Below, in pieces: positions 1 to 9,313 of a stretch of DNA of 64,000 nucleotides. The notes under the pieces were generated by a model, which was given only the letters and a program-made list of their open reading frames with translations, did not search any database and was not told where the DNA came from. Origin of the DNA: Pyrococcus furiosus DSM 3638. Lineage in GTDB: Archaea > Methanobacteriota_B > Thermococci > Thermococcales > Thermococcaceae. Positions within the stretch are counted from its first letter, which is position 1. The number at the start of each line of letters is the position of its first letter. A program made the position numbers and the translations under genes. The stretch is taken from NCBI RefSeq assembly GCF_000007305.1, contig NC_003413.1, positions 124,001 through 188,000 of the forward strand, read 5' to 3'.

Positions 1-1135
1 TTGGATTTAATTGGCCGGCTTTTGAGTTAATCATCCATATGAATGGTTGGCTTAGCGTTACAGGTTTTGCTCCTTTCTCTCCTGCTGGGAACAGAGTGTA
101 AGCAAACCACTCTTTCACTTCTTCAGGGGTTAGACTTCTTCCCTTATAATATTGCTTTGTCTGCCATTCTGTCCAGTACCATGTTCCTCCGATGTCAAAT
201 AGCGTTTTTCCTTCAACAATAGTTGGGTGGATTTGCTTTGCCCAATCCCAGCTCATTATATCCTCTGGCAGAAGACCGTCTCTGGCAAACTTCCATTCTA
301 CGTATAACCACTTATATACTGCGGGCACATCCAGAACAAGCTTTCCGGTATTCTCATCGTATAATTTTCCATTGAATGCAAAGATAAATTGGATTAAATC
401 TGGGTGGGCAGAGCCTTTTCTATGTATTAGCCCCCACTCAGCACATCCTTTCTCTTTTGCCTGCTTTGCCCAATAATATACGTCGCTCCATGTAAACTCT
501 CCATTCTTTACCTTTTCTGGAAGTTGGGACACATCAAGGCCCACACACTGGGCAACATCCTTTCTCACATAGAATGGCCTTGCTTCAGTGTCCTGAGGAA
601 GGCCATATAACCTTCCATTGTACTTTGAAGCGTCAAGGAGAGTGGGGTAAAAGTCGTTGATAACTGATTGGTATGCCTGAGCATAATCGGTGATGTCAAG
701 GATGTACCCTTCTTCGGCTAGTGTTGAGAGAAAGGCGTAGCTGTTAACAAAGAAGTCGCCTGCTTGTCCGAGAGGTTGCTTGCTTAGGAATTCTTTATAT
801 TGGTCGTTGAAACTCTGGTCGTATTTAACTGTGACAGTAATCTTGACACTTATTCCGTTCTCTTTCCATATCTTATTTATCTTATATGCAGCGTCAACTA
901 TTCCATAAACTCTCATAACGCTGTTTGGATCCCCAGATCCCCAAGCTGAGAACTTAACTTCCGAAATTCCATTTTCCTCAAGTACTTTTCCAATCTTAAT
1001 AACGTCCTTGGCAAAATCACCCGTCAGCTGTACTTTCTTGCTTGCTTGGGTTTCTTTAGTTTCCCCTCCAATACAGCCGCTAGCTAAAACTCCAGAAATT
1101 AGAACTACAAGTAGGAATACAGCTTTGTGCTTCAT
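1..1135 (-). CDS. ABC transporter sugar-binding lipoprotein, C-terminus outside the window
   Basis: This is an open frame on the minus strand from ATG at 1135 to the window edge, so the C-terminal end is missing. The N-terminus is a signal peptide (MKHK, then a hydrophobic run) ending in a lipobox LASGC with Cys21 as the probable lipid anchor. It is followed by a short Gly/Thr/Ser-rich linker. The rest has the look of family 1 extracellular solute-binding proteins of CUT1 sugar importers, for example the GLPQDTEARPFYVRKD segment and the aromatic-rich DIGGTWYWTEW. By family it binds a sugar or oligosaccharide outside the membrane and delivers it to a permease and MalK-type ATPase, probably encoded beyond the left edge. 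A GGGGGT Shine-Dalgarno lies just upstream of the ATG. The exact sugar cannot be told from the sequence. An IS-type remnant sits about 130 bp upstream. Confidence 0.88.
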   Translation of the reverse strand, partial: MKHKAVFLLVVLISGVLASGCIGGETKETQASKKVQLTGDFAKDVIKIGKVLEENGISEVKFSAWGSGDPNSVMRVYGIVDAAYKINKIWKENGISVKITVTVKYDQSFNDQYKEFLSKQPLGQAGDFFVNSYAFLSTLAEEGYILDITDYAQAYQSVINDFYPTLLDASKYNGRLYGLPQDTEARPFYVRKDVAQCVGLDVSQLPEKVKNGEFTWSDVYYWAKQAKEKGCAEWGLIHRKGSAHPDLIQFIFAFNGKLYDENTGKLVLDVPAVYKWLYVEWKFARDGLLPEDIMSWDWAKQIHPTIVEGKTLFDIGGTWYWTEWQTKQYYKGRSLTPEEVKEWFAYTLFPAGEKGAKPVTLSQPFIWMINSKAGQLNP

Positions 1136-1262
1136 TTTTTTCTACCCCCTTCATGATGTAAAGCTAAAGAGAACAAAAACAATCCGTTGTAATTTTAGTT
1201 CTCATTCGATAAAAATGTTTTGGTGGTCAATAAAAGAATAAGTAAAAGCAAAAAGAGGGGTC
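1136..1262 (-). promoter_or_regulatory. Upstream region of the sugar-binding protein gene
   Basis: On the minus strand the sequence CCAAAACATTTTTATC (about 1206-1221) resembles a BRE/TATA pair, roughly 75-85 bp before the ATG at 1135. The GGGGGT near 1144-1149 is the ribosome-binding site. I looked for the TrmB-family motif TATCAC-N5-GTGATA and did not see it here. Confidence 0.4.
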
Positions 1263-1266
1263 TTCC

Positions 1267-1294
1267 TCATGTGAACTTTTATGAGTTCACGTGA
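1267..1294 (+). repeat. Left-end hairpin of the IS element
   Basis: A perfect 7-bp inverted repeat GTGAACT / AGTTCAC (1271-1277 and 1284-1290) encloses the loop TTTATG. It extends outward as TCAT / GTGA to an 11-bp stem with one T-G wobble. Sub-terminal hairpins of this kind are what Y1 transposases recognise at IS200/IS605 ends. Its position at the start of the GC-rich flank supports that role. Confidence 0.6.
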
Positions 1295-1508
1295 GAATTC
1301 ATTCCCCGATTTACTGTGAGTGCCCGGACTTAGACCGTCCCACCCATTTCTCTTTTCTCTCTCGGTTCGCTACGGCGGAACGGGTCGCCCGAACACTCGC
1401 AGGGTTCAACCAGCCCTCCACCTCACCTCGTTCACCGACTTCATTAGGCTGGCATCACTACCAAAAACTATTTAAGTAAATAAGTATTTAAGTATTTTGG
1501 TGAACACA

Positions 1509-1670
1509 ATGGGAGTCATAACCGTAAAAATTCCAGACGAGTTGGAGGTTAAATTCCGGAAGAAAATCCTCGAAATTTACGGTGTTAAGAAAGGAGTTCT
1601 TGGAATGGCGATAACAGAGGCGATTGAATTATGGCTCGAAAAATACGAAAACTCCGAAAAGCAGAAGTGA
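1509..1670 (+). CDS. Small ribbon-helix-helix protein encoded upstream of and overlapping tnpB
   Basis: This is a 53-residue ORF starting MGVITVKIPDELEVKF and ending at TGA 1668-1670. The initial strand (VITVKIPDEL) followed by two predicted helices with AITEAIELWLEK is typical of MetJ/Arc/CopG ribbon-helix-helix DNA-binding proteins and antitoxin-like regulators. It overlaps the tnpB start (ATG 1631) by 40 nt in another frame, so translation is probably coupled. A TATA-like AT-rich stretch with repeated TATTTAAGTA (about 1466-1495) lies upstream. A plausible role is DNA binding at the element's own promoter, but nothing in the sequence proves this. It could equally be a solitary antitoxin-like protein carried by the element. 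Confidence 0.7.
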   Translation: MGVITVKIPDELEVKFRKKILEIYGVKKGVLGMAITEAIELWLEKYENSEKQK

Positions 1671-2665
1671 ACTACATTACTATCAAGGCAACGCTCGAAG
1701 CAGAAAAGAAGGAAGACTATCTAAAACTTGCCCTTTTAACAGAAAAATTTAAGAGAGCTGTCGAACTGTCGATAAGACTCCAGCTTAAGGGTGTTAAGAA
1801 GAGCGAGGGTGTGAAAGAAGTTTCTCGACTGATTCTCAACAACTGGTGGTATTCCGACAGTGCTTGGGATTATGCGAAAATGCTCCGTAAAGGTGCAGAG
1901 CGAAGCGGAGGGAATCCAAAACACATTCATCTGAAGTCCAAGTTTCTCATCAGCAAGCCAAAAGAAAACGAGAATGGAAATAGAAACGTTAGGATTAATG
2001 GGTTGAAAGTTAAAATCCGTTCAAACGGCGAATGGCTGAACTTTAAACTGAAAACCGCTGAAAAATTTCTTCCCATTATTTTTGAGGCTCAGAAGTTCAA
2101 GTATGGTGCCCAAGTTATCTTGAAGGACGGAAAAGTTTATATTCATATTCAAGTGCCGTTTGATGTTTGCCTGAGGTATTACGGGAAAGTGAACGGCGGA
2201 CATCTCTACGCAGGGTTTGATTTGAATTCCGATAGAATTAATATGGTTGTTCTCGATGAGAACAGTATAATCCGAGATGTTAAAGTTGAACACTTTCCAG
2301 AAGTCAATTCTCCGGGTTTTTCAAGGAAAAAGGCGAAAGATTTGAGGCTAAAGGCTCTTGCTTGCTTGCTAGACTATGCATATCATCACGGTGTTAAAGT
2401 CGTGTTCTTTGAGGATTTGGGAATTATTAAAAGGAGAAACGGACGGGTAACGACCTCAAGGAGAGGAAATCGGAAGGCATCGAACTTTGCTAAAAAGGAG
2501 TTGTTTGAAGTTTACTTGGTGAATCTTGCTGGTTCTTCAAAATTGGGACGAGAGTTAGCTGGGAACTTAGGTTTGGACGTCCACTCGTCTTCAGCTTTCG
2601 TAATTGGCTGGTGGGGATTAAGCTCACTAAAACTCACAAACACTCCAAAAAATGGGAACAGTTGA
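1631..2665 (+). CDS. tnpB: TnpB-like RNA-guided endonuclease relative, atypical C-terminus
   Basis: The protein has 344 residues. The basic N-terminal half corresponds to the TnpB recognition/wedge region. The RuvC-like half shows GFDLNSDR (Asp197) and VVFFEDLG (Glu261), the first two acidic motifs of TnpB. The third acidic position may be Asp316 in LDVHSSSAFVIGW. The usual CxxC...CxxC zinc finger between the second and third motifs is absent. The spacing between the arginine-rich segment after FFEDLG and the VYLVNLAGSSK strand looks shorter than usual, which suggests an internal deletion or a divergent subgroup. The ORF starts inside the small RHH gene and ends 10 bp before the convergent aminotransferase stop. 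Family function is RNA-guided DNA nicking or cleavage that favours element retention. Whether this copy is active is doubtful. Confidence 0.75.
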   Translation: MARKIRKLRKAEVNYITIKATLEAEKKEDYLKLALLTEKFKRAVELSIRLQLKGVKKSEGVKEVSRLILNNWWYSDSAWDYAKMLRKGAERSGGNPKHIHLKSKFLISKPKENENGNRNVRINGLKVKIRSNGEWLNFKLKTAEKFLPIIFEAQKFKYGAQVILKDGKVYIHIQVPFDVCLRYYGKVNGGHLYAGFDLNSDRINMVVLDENSIIRDVKVEHFPEVNSPGFSRKKAKDLRLKALACLLDYAYHHGVKVVFFEDLGIIKRRNGRVTTSRRGNRKASNFAKKELFEVYLVNLAGSSKLGRELAGNLGLDVHSSSAFVIGWWGLSSLKLTNTPKNGNS

Positions 2666-2675
2666 GAAGGCTATA

Positions 2676-3926
2676 TTATAATTCCTCCTTAATAGTCTCT
2701 GCTAACCTCTTTACTCCCTCTTGGATCTTGTCCTCATCTACGTAGGTAAAGTTGAGCCTCATTGTGTTTTTTACATCTCTGTAAGCAAAGAATGCCTCTC
2801 CTGGGACGTATGCAACTCCTTTCTTAACGGCTTTCTCTAACATTGTCGTGGCATTAATTTTTTCTGGGAGTATTACCCAGATGAACATACCTCCTTCTGG
2901 CCTAGTCCATTTGACACCTTCGGGCATGTACTGTTCTAAAGCTTCAAGCATAGCATTTCTCCTGGGCTTATAGAATTCGATTATCCTTGGAATGTGTTTC
3001 TCAAGGTGACCTCCTTCCAGGTATCTCCACGCTACAACTTGCCCAAACGAATTGGTACACAAGTCAACACTCTGCTTTGCAATCTCTAATTTTCTTATAA
3101 AGTGAGGCTCTCCTGCTATCCATCCAAGTCTAAATCCTGGGGCAAGTATCTTTGAGAAAGTTCCCAGGTAGAGAACTCTTCCTTCTGTGTCTAGGGCTTT
3201 TATCTTTGGTACGGGCTTGCCCGAATACCTGAGCTCACCGTAGGGGTCATCTTCTACAATTATAAAGTCATATTCACTTGCAAGCTCTAGGAGATGCTTT
3301 CTTCTTTCTTCCGTCATTGTAACACCTGCTGGGTTTTGGAAGGTTGGAACGGTATATACGAGCTTAACTCTCTTTCCTTCTGCTTTTAGCTTTCTGAGCT
3401 TCTCTTCCAAAATATCTATTCTCATTCCTTCATCATCTAGAGGAACTTGAATGTACTGGGGCTCATAGAAATTGAAGGCTTGAAGCGCTGCTAAATAAGT
3501 TGGGGCTTCAACAACTACTAAGTCCCCTGGGTTAAGGAAAACTCTACCAATTAAGTCGAGAGCTTGTTGGGATCCACTTGTAATCATTATGTCAACTTTT
3601 GAAGTTGGAATGTTGTACCTTTTTCTCAACCACTCAGCAATGGCAAGTCTAAGAGGGGTAAAGCCTTTTGTGGTTCCATATTGAAGGGCTTTATCAGCGT
3701 GCTCTTCCATGATTTCTTCCAAAATGCCTTTTATAATATCTTTGGGAAATGTTTTTGGGTTAGGCAACCCGCCAGCTAGGCTTATAACATCACTTGTCTC
3801 TACAAGCTTAAGTAATTCTCTAACTTCTGAGGCTTTCATCTTTAGAGCTTTCTCAGAAAAATAAGACTCAAAATTAAGAGGACCACTTTCAAGTTTCTTT
3901 TCCAAAATTTCTTCCATATTTTTCAC
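2676..3926 (-). CDS. PLP-dependent aminotransferase, class I/II (aromatic / 2-aminoadipate / kynurenine type)
   Basis: A 416-residue fold-type I aminotransferase. Visible features are the substrate-binding loop SLAGGLPNPKTFP, SGSQQALDLIGRVFLNPGD for cofactor binding, the PxFQNPAGVT motif, EDDPYGELRYSG with the Asp and Tyr that contact PLP, and GTFSKILAPGFRLGW with the Schiff-base lysine near residue 258. It strongly resembles the Pyrococcus horikoshii kynurenine / 2-aminoadipate aminotransferase and the LysN/ARO8-like group. It probably exchanges amino groups between aromatic or long-chain amino acids and 2-oxoglutarate in peptide catabolism. A strong promoter and a palindrome lie upstream. 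It is transcribed alone, convergent with tnpB. Exact substrate preference is not readable from sequence. Confidence 0.93.
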   Translation of the reverse strand: MKNMEEILEKKLESGPLNFESYFSEKALKMKASEVRELLKLVETSDVISLAGGLPNPKTFPKDIIKGILEEIMEEHADKALQYGTTKGFTPLRLAIAEWLRKRYNIPTSKVDIMITSGSQQALDLIGRVFLNPGDLVVVEAPTYLAALQAFNFYEPQYIQVPLDDEGMRIDILEEKLRKLKAEGKRVKLVYTVPTFQNPAGVTMTEERRKHLLELASEYDFIIVEDDPYGELRYSGKPVPKIKALDTEGRVLYLGTFSKILAPGFRLGWIAGEPHFIRKLEIAKQSVDLCTNSFGQVVAWRYLEGGHLEKHIPRIIEFYKPRRNAMLEALEQYMPEGVKWTRPEGGMFIWVILPEKINATTMLEKAVKKGVAYVPGEAFFAYRDVKNTMRLNFTYVDEDKIQEGVKRLAETIKEEL

Positions 3927-3984
3927 CTCTTTTCATGCTCATGTATGATCATCTGAACATATTTGCTCACTAGGTATTTTCCGA

Positions 3985-4006
3985 CGATTAAATATAAAAC
4001 TTTCGG
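3985..4006 (-). promoter_or_regulatory. BRE/TATA promoter of the aminotransferase gene
   Basis: On the minus strand CCGAAAGT followed by TTTATATTTAA (TATA at 3988-3998) matches the archaeal BRE-TATA consensus well. Transcription should start near 3965, leaving a leader of about 40 nt with an AAGAGGTGA Shine-Dalgarno immediately before the ATG at 3926. Confidence 0.7.
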
Positions 4007-4024
4007 TATTAGCTGATTTTTAGG

Positions 4025-4038
4025 TTTACATTTGTAAA
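4025..4038. promoter_or_regulatory. Palindrome upstream of the aminotransferase promoter
   Basis: TTTACATTTGTAAA is a perfect 6-2-6 inverted repeat about 20 bp upstream of the BRE. Its position fits an activator or regulator site, but no regulator can be assigned. Confidence 0.35.
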
Positions 4039-4121
4039 TTTTCCTTGAAATGTTTTATCTATGATGTCAAAAATTCATCAAAGAATTTAAACGTCTTTTG
4101 GACAGCATAAGTGAGCCAGCA

Positions 4122-4193
4122 TGTTCAAAAAAGCGGGGGTATTAACCCGCCCAAGTTCATCGATTCCGCCCTCGGCGGTTCTCCCCGGGCATT
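4122..4193 (-). ncRNA. Structured GC-rich small RNA of unknown function
   Basis: A GC-rich island sits in an otherwise AT-rich 300-bp gap. Read on the minus strand it folds into two hairpins. The first has a lower stem GCCCGGG / CTTGGGC, which needs two G-U pairs and so favours minus-strand transcription, and an upper stem CCGCC-GAG-GGCGG. Its asymmetric internal loop (GAGAA opposite AATCGATGAA) has the GA and TGA elements expected of a kink-turn for L7Ae. The second is GCGGG-TTAATA-CCCCCGC followed by TTTTTT, which looks like a terminator. A BRE/TATA lies at 4212-4227. No ACA box follows either stem and no C/D boxes are seen, so it is not a standard guide RNA. Such GC-rich islands are known ncRNA signatures in AT-rich hyperthermophiles. 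Confidence 0.65.
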
Positions 4194-4211
4194 AGATATT
4201 AAACAAACAAA

Positions 4212-4227
4212 GTTAAAATACCTTTCG
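4212..4227 (-). promoter_or_regulatory. Promoter of the structured ncRNA
   Basis: The minus-strand sequence CGAAAGG then TATTTTAAC has the same CGAAAG BRE core as the aminotransferase promoter. It stands about 22-28 nt before the first GC-rich stem, as expected for a TATA box. It abuts the stop of the upstream gene at 4228. Confidence 0.55.
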
Positions 4228-5588
<1,361 letters not shown>

Positions 5589-5705
5589 TGATAAAGGATT
5601 TGATGTAGGGTATAAATAGCTTTGGACTCTATGCCAAAACTTTTATACATATTCTTAACATTTTTATGTAGATTGTAGGTAAAACTCATAGGGGGGTCTA
5701 TATTA

Positions 5706-6731
5706 ATGCTTGAAGAGGAGATATTACAAAAGCTCCAAAAATTTGGGTTAACTAAGTATGAGAGTCTTGCTTATTTGACCCTTCTAAAACTTGGCCCCAG
5801 CAAGGCTACAGATGTTACGAAAGAAAGTGGAATACCTCACACGAGAATCTACGATGTTCTAAGCTCTCTTGCTAGGAAGGGTTTTGTTGACATAGTGCAT
5901 GGAACTCCAAGACTTTATGCTCCAGTAAATCCAGAAATAGTTCTTGAAAAAATCAGGGAAGATTTGATCTCAGATATAGAGAGATTAAAGAAAGCTTTTC
6001 AGGAGCTATACCGGGAAGTCCATGGTGAGGAATTGCCCGAGATATGGACCGTTCATGGGTTTGAAAATACAATAGATAGAGCTCAACATATAATCAGATC
6101 TGCAAAGCATGATATCTTGATCAATACTCCATATGAGTTTCTTGAATATCTAAGGGGAGTATTAGAAAAAAGAAATGATGTCTTAATTATAGTTATTAGC
6201 AACTTCAGTGAAATTCCTCTCTGGCTAAGAAATAAGAATAATGTTATTTTAGCGAGAAGTGGGCAAGCACCTTGGCTTTTAGGCACCTGGGTTATAGGAG
6301 ATATAAACTATGCTCTATTCTTTGGAACATTGCCCGAAGACAAAGGTAAAGAAAGATTTTACTCTTTCTGGGTTAAATCTACGAGATTAATACAAAACTA
6401 TGTCCACTGGTTTTACACAATGTACTTTGACAATAGTGAAATAGTAAAGCCACTCAATTATGAAAGAATGGAAAAACCTTTGACACTTAGTCACATTAGG
6501 ACTGTTATTACCGTACTAAAGCAGGCAGGATTGCCTAGAAATATTGAAGTTATTGGAAGATCCTTAGCTGATAAGAAGCAGGTGACTATTAAAGGTAAGG
6601 TTATTGATTACGAATATACTCCTCTCACAGCCAACATTACAGTGAAGACAGACAACAAAAAAATAAAGGTTGGAGGGCTAGGAAGTTACTTGGAAGATAT
6701 AGAAGGGGAATCTTTTATCCTTCTTGACTGA
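5706..6731 (+). CDS. trmBL1: TrmB-family sugar-sensing transcriptional regulator, TrmBL1
   Basis: A 341-residue protein with an N-terminal winged helix (KLQKFGLTKYESLAYLTLL... HTRIYDVLSSLARKGFV), a coiled segment around residues 80-105, and a C-terminal sugar-binding domain ending near residue 341. This is the TrmB architecture. The gene order around it (R15P isomerase, UPF0146, PRC-barrel, XPB helicase, speE) and the sequence lead me to TrmBL1. In Pyrococcus TrmBL1 controls glycolytic and gluconeogenic genes through the TATCAC-N5-GTGATA motif, released by maltotriose or fructose. The Shine-Dalgarno AGGGGGG is at about 5691-5697. A TATA element TTTTATACAT is near 5639-5649. Its last 17 nt overlap the convergent PRC-barrel gene. 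Confidence 0.9.
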   Translation: MLEEEILQKLQKFGLTKYESLAYLTLLKLGPSKATDVTKESGIPHTRIYDVLSSLARKGFVDIVHGTPRLYAPVNPEIVLEKIREDLISDIERLKKAFQELYREVHGEELPEIWTVHGFENTIDRAQHIIRSAKHDILINTPYEFLEYLRGVLEKRNDVLIIVISNFSEIPLWLRNKNNVILARSGQAPWLLGTWVIGDINYALFFGTLPEDKGKERFYSFWVKSTRLIQNYVHWFYTMYFDNSEIVKPLNYERMEKPLTLSHIRTVITVLKQAGLPRNIEVIGRSLADKKQVTIKGKVIDYEYTPLTANITVKTDNKKIKVGGLGSYLEDIEGESFILLD

Positions 6732-6948
6732 TTCTTTTCTTTTCTGTTGTTGCTTCTACAAGTATTATGTCCCCAACGGCAGTTACCCTTTCATATGGAA
6801 CTCCTACTCTTTCACCGGGGAGAGCTAGAAGGACTACTTCTCCCCTTCCCTCATCAATATCAATTATAACCTCATCAACATATCCTACGTACTTTCCTTT
6901 TGTTGTGTATATCTGTTTCCCATAGATTTTGGAAAGCCTCATGACCAT
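6715..6948 (-). CDS. PRC-barrel domain protein
   Basis: A 77-residue all-beta protein with the PRC-barrel pattern: LSKIYGKQIYTTKGKYVGYVDEV, a short acidic turn, then GEVVLLALPGERVGVPYERV. Archaeal single-domain PRC-barrel proteins are small cytosolic proteins implicated in RNA metabolism or cell division (CdpB-like). The specific role here is unknown. AGGTGAT precedes the ATG at 6948. Its end overlaps trmBL1 by 17 nt in the convergent direction. Confidence 0.85.
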   Translation of the reverse strand: MVMRLSKIYGKQIYTTKGKYVGYVDEVIIDIDEGRGEVVLLALPGERVGVPYERVTAVGDIILVEATTEKKRISQEG

Positions 6949-7059
6949 TTTGGATCACCTAAGCACAATATTTTCCAAACTTCTTAAAATGTTTTTGAAT
7001 GTACTGTGCAAATTTTTATAAATCCCTTCACTTCAACTTTCCCTTCGTAGTGAGGAAAT

Positions 7060-8394
7060 ATGATAGTGTTTAGGATACCTGAAGGTAGTGCGAAAGTTAA
7101 AATAGAGAAGGCAGACCCAAAGGTATATTTTCAAATTTATGACTTACTTTCATATAGGAAAGATTATGGAAGATGGAACAAAGCAGAGAGCTTGTATGAT
7201 CCCTATACAAATACTTTTCCGGTAGGACTTTTGCCTAGGGTAAAGAAGTTTCTCAATTCTAAAGGGTACAGGGTAAGAATAAAAGACGAGAGGAAAATCG
7301 AAGGAGAAAAATTAAATTCCACATGGAACGAAAAATACAAACTAAGAAAATACCAGATGAAAGCTGTTAAAAAAGCTCTTAAGGAAAAAATGGGAGTTTT
7401 AGCTCTTCCTGTTGGGAGTGGGAAGACTATAGTTGGGCTAAGAATAATTCATGAATTGGACTTATCTGCCCTAATTATAGTGCACACAAAAGAGTTACTA
7501 TACCAGTGGGCTCAAAAGATTAAGGAAGTTTTGGGGATAGATCCTGGGATAATAGGAGATAATAAGTGGTATGAAGGCCCTATAACAGTGGCCATGATTC
7601 AAACATTGCTTTCGAGAGGCACTGATAAATTTGAAAGAAAGTATGCAGTGGTATTATTTGATGAGTGTCATAGAACATCTGCCGCAGAAAAGTTCTACGA
7701 AGTTGGTGTAAACCTGCCTCAAGTTTATAGGTTTGGGCTTTCAGCTACTCCTTGGAGAAGATTAAGGGGAGAAGAAATGAAAATTGAAGGTGTCGTTGGG
7801 CCAATAATCTACGAGGTAAAGGCTGAAGATTTAATCCGTGAAGGCTTTCTTGCAAAGCCGAAGTTTGAAATAATAGAATACCAATCCCACATGCCCTCGT
7901 TAGCTGACAAATACAAAGAACTTTACGAAGAAGCAATTATGGAAAATGAGGCAAGGAATAAAGCAATAATAGAAAAGGCTATTGAATTAGTAAGGAGGGG
8001 ACATAGGGTTCTGATTGATGTAAAGAGGATAGACCATGGAGAAATGCTGGCAAAAATGTTAAAGGAGAGAGGAATAAAAGCTGAGTTCCTAAGCTCTCAA
8101 AGTCCAAATAGGTGGGAAATACTCGAGAAATACAAGAAGGGAGAAATACAAGTACTCGTATCTACCCTCTTAAAAGAGGGAGTAGACATACCCGAGATCT
8201 CAGCAATTATTTTAGCAGGGGGAGGAAAGAGTGATATAATGACAATCCAGACAATAGGTAGGGCATTGAGGCCCAAAAAAGGAGGAGAGGCTGTTATTGT
8301 GGACATAAAAGATGATGATCCCCTATTGTTCACCCACTTTTTGGAAAGACAAAAAGCATTGAAACAGTATTATGGAAGATATTACAACCTTTGA
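7060..8394 (+). CDS. XPB-type superfamily 2 DNA helicase
   Basis: A 444-residue SF2 helicase. The N-terminal region (about 1-90) includes the damage-recognition-like segment seen in archaeal XPB. Motif I is [12 protein letters not shown], motif [10 protein letters not shown], motif [11 protein letters not shown], motif [12 protein letters not shown] and motif [12 protein letters not shown]. The RED-like ATP-switch region is less clear. By family it is a 3'-5' DNA-dependent ATPase that may act in repair, often with Bax1, whose gene is not next to it here. The C-terminal 13 nt overlap the convergent speE gene. Confidence 0.92.
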
Positions 8395-9227
8395 AGAGTT
8401 TCTCTGATGTATTTGGGCATTTGGAAGAGTGTTTCATGCATTAAGGGATCGTAATATTCAAGCTGTAGCTTTTTAGCTCTTTCTCTGTCAATCTTTGTAA
8501 AGTCGATATCTCCTTTGACACCAACAAGGAATGCCCAGGGAGAGGCGTATCCTATAACTGGGAAAGAGTAGTAGTAGACTCTATCAAAAACTTTTTTCAT
8601 CTCTTTATACGCTGAAATCAACTCATCAGTAAAGAGATACACGCTTCCCGCTTGGGTAACATAAATTCCTGGGTTGTTTAAGGCATCATATACATACCTA
8701 TAGAATTCTTCGCTAAAGAGAACTTTTGCAGGCCCGACTGGATCTGTGGAATCTGCGATTATTACATCGAATCCTCTATTGTTTTTTATGAATTCAAATC
8801 CATCTCCAATTGTAAGCTTAGCTTTCTCATGTTTTCCGTTTAACATAGCCTCTAGTAAGCCATTATCGATCTTTATTAAATCCTTGGAAACCATTATTAC
8901 GTCCTCATCAATTTCCACCATAATAACCTCATCTACATCATGTTGCAACACTTCTCTCACAGTCCCCCCATCTCCACCGCCTATCACGAGAACTCTCTTT
9001 GGTTTTGGATGGGCGAGCATTGCTGGGTGTACTAGAGGTTCGTGATAACTTCTTTCGCCAAGCGTAACGAGTTGCACTGTTCCATCCAAAGCTAGCAATC
9101 TTCCAAAGCCTTCGGTCTCATAAACCTCTATCTTCTGGTATTTAGATAATTTCTCGTAAATTTTTTTCTTAATTTTAAAGGCAACCCCGTATCCTCTTGG
9201 ATACCACTCAATAAATGCCCTCTCCAT
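8382..9227 (-). CDS. speE: Spermidine synthase / polyamine aminopropyltransferase
   Basis: A 281-residue aminopropyltransferase. The N-terminal beta domain ([27 protein letters not shown]) is followed by a Rossmann core with [21 protein letters not shown] and the catalytic loop [11 protein letters not shown]. It moves the aminopropyl group from decarboxylated SAM to a diamine, and the P. furiosus enzyme is known to accept several polyamine substrates. Hyperthermophiles need long polyamines for nucleic acid stability. It is convergent with the helicase and divergent from the AAA+ gene. Confidence 0.95.
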
Positions 9228-9313
9228 TATCTCGCCACCTTCAGTTCTTAAGAATGAGAAGGGAATATAAACTTTTATTAACTAAACAAAAAAGTTAAAT
9301 GGGAGGGTGTAGC

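Larger units (their letters stand above)
1267..2665 (+). mobile_element. IS200/IS605-type TnpB-only element, probably decayed at its right end
   Basis: The element holds, in order, a left-end hairpin (1267-1294), a GC-rich non-coding stretch (about 1300-1460), a small ribbon-helix-helix ORF and a TnpB-like ORF. No TnpA (Y1 transposase) gene is present, which is common for Thermococcales TnpB elements. The tnpB stop is only 10 bp from the convergent stop of the aminotransferase, and no right-end hairpin is visible. The right end therefore appears to be lost, or lies inside the ORF. The left boundary is inferred from the hairpin only. It is probably immobile without a TnpA in trans. Confidence 0.6.

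Noticed and set aside
1136-1262. TrmBL1 operator upstream of the sugar-binding protein gene
   Set aside because: TATCAC-N5-GTGATA is not present in this interval by eye, so control by the nearby trmBL1 is not supported.
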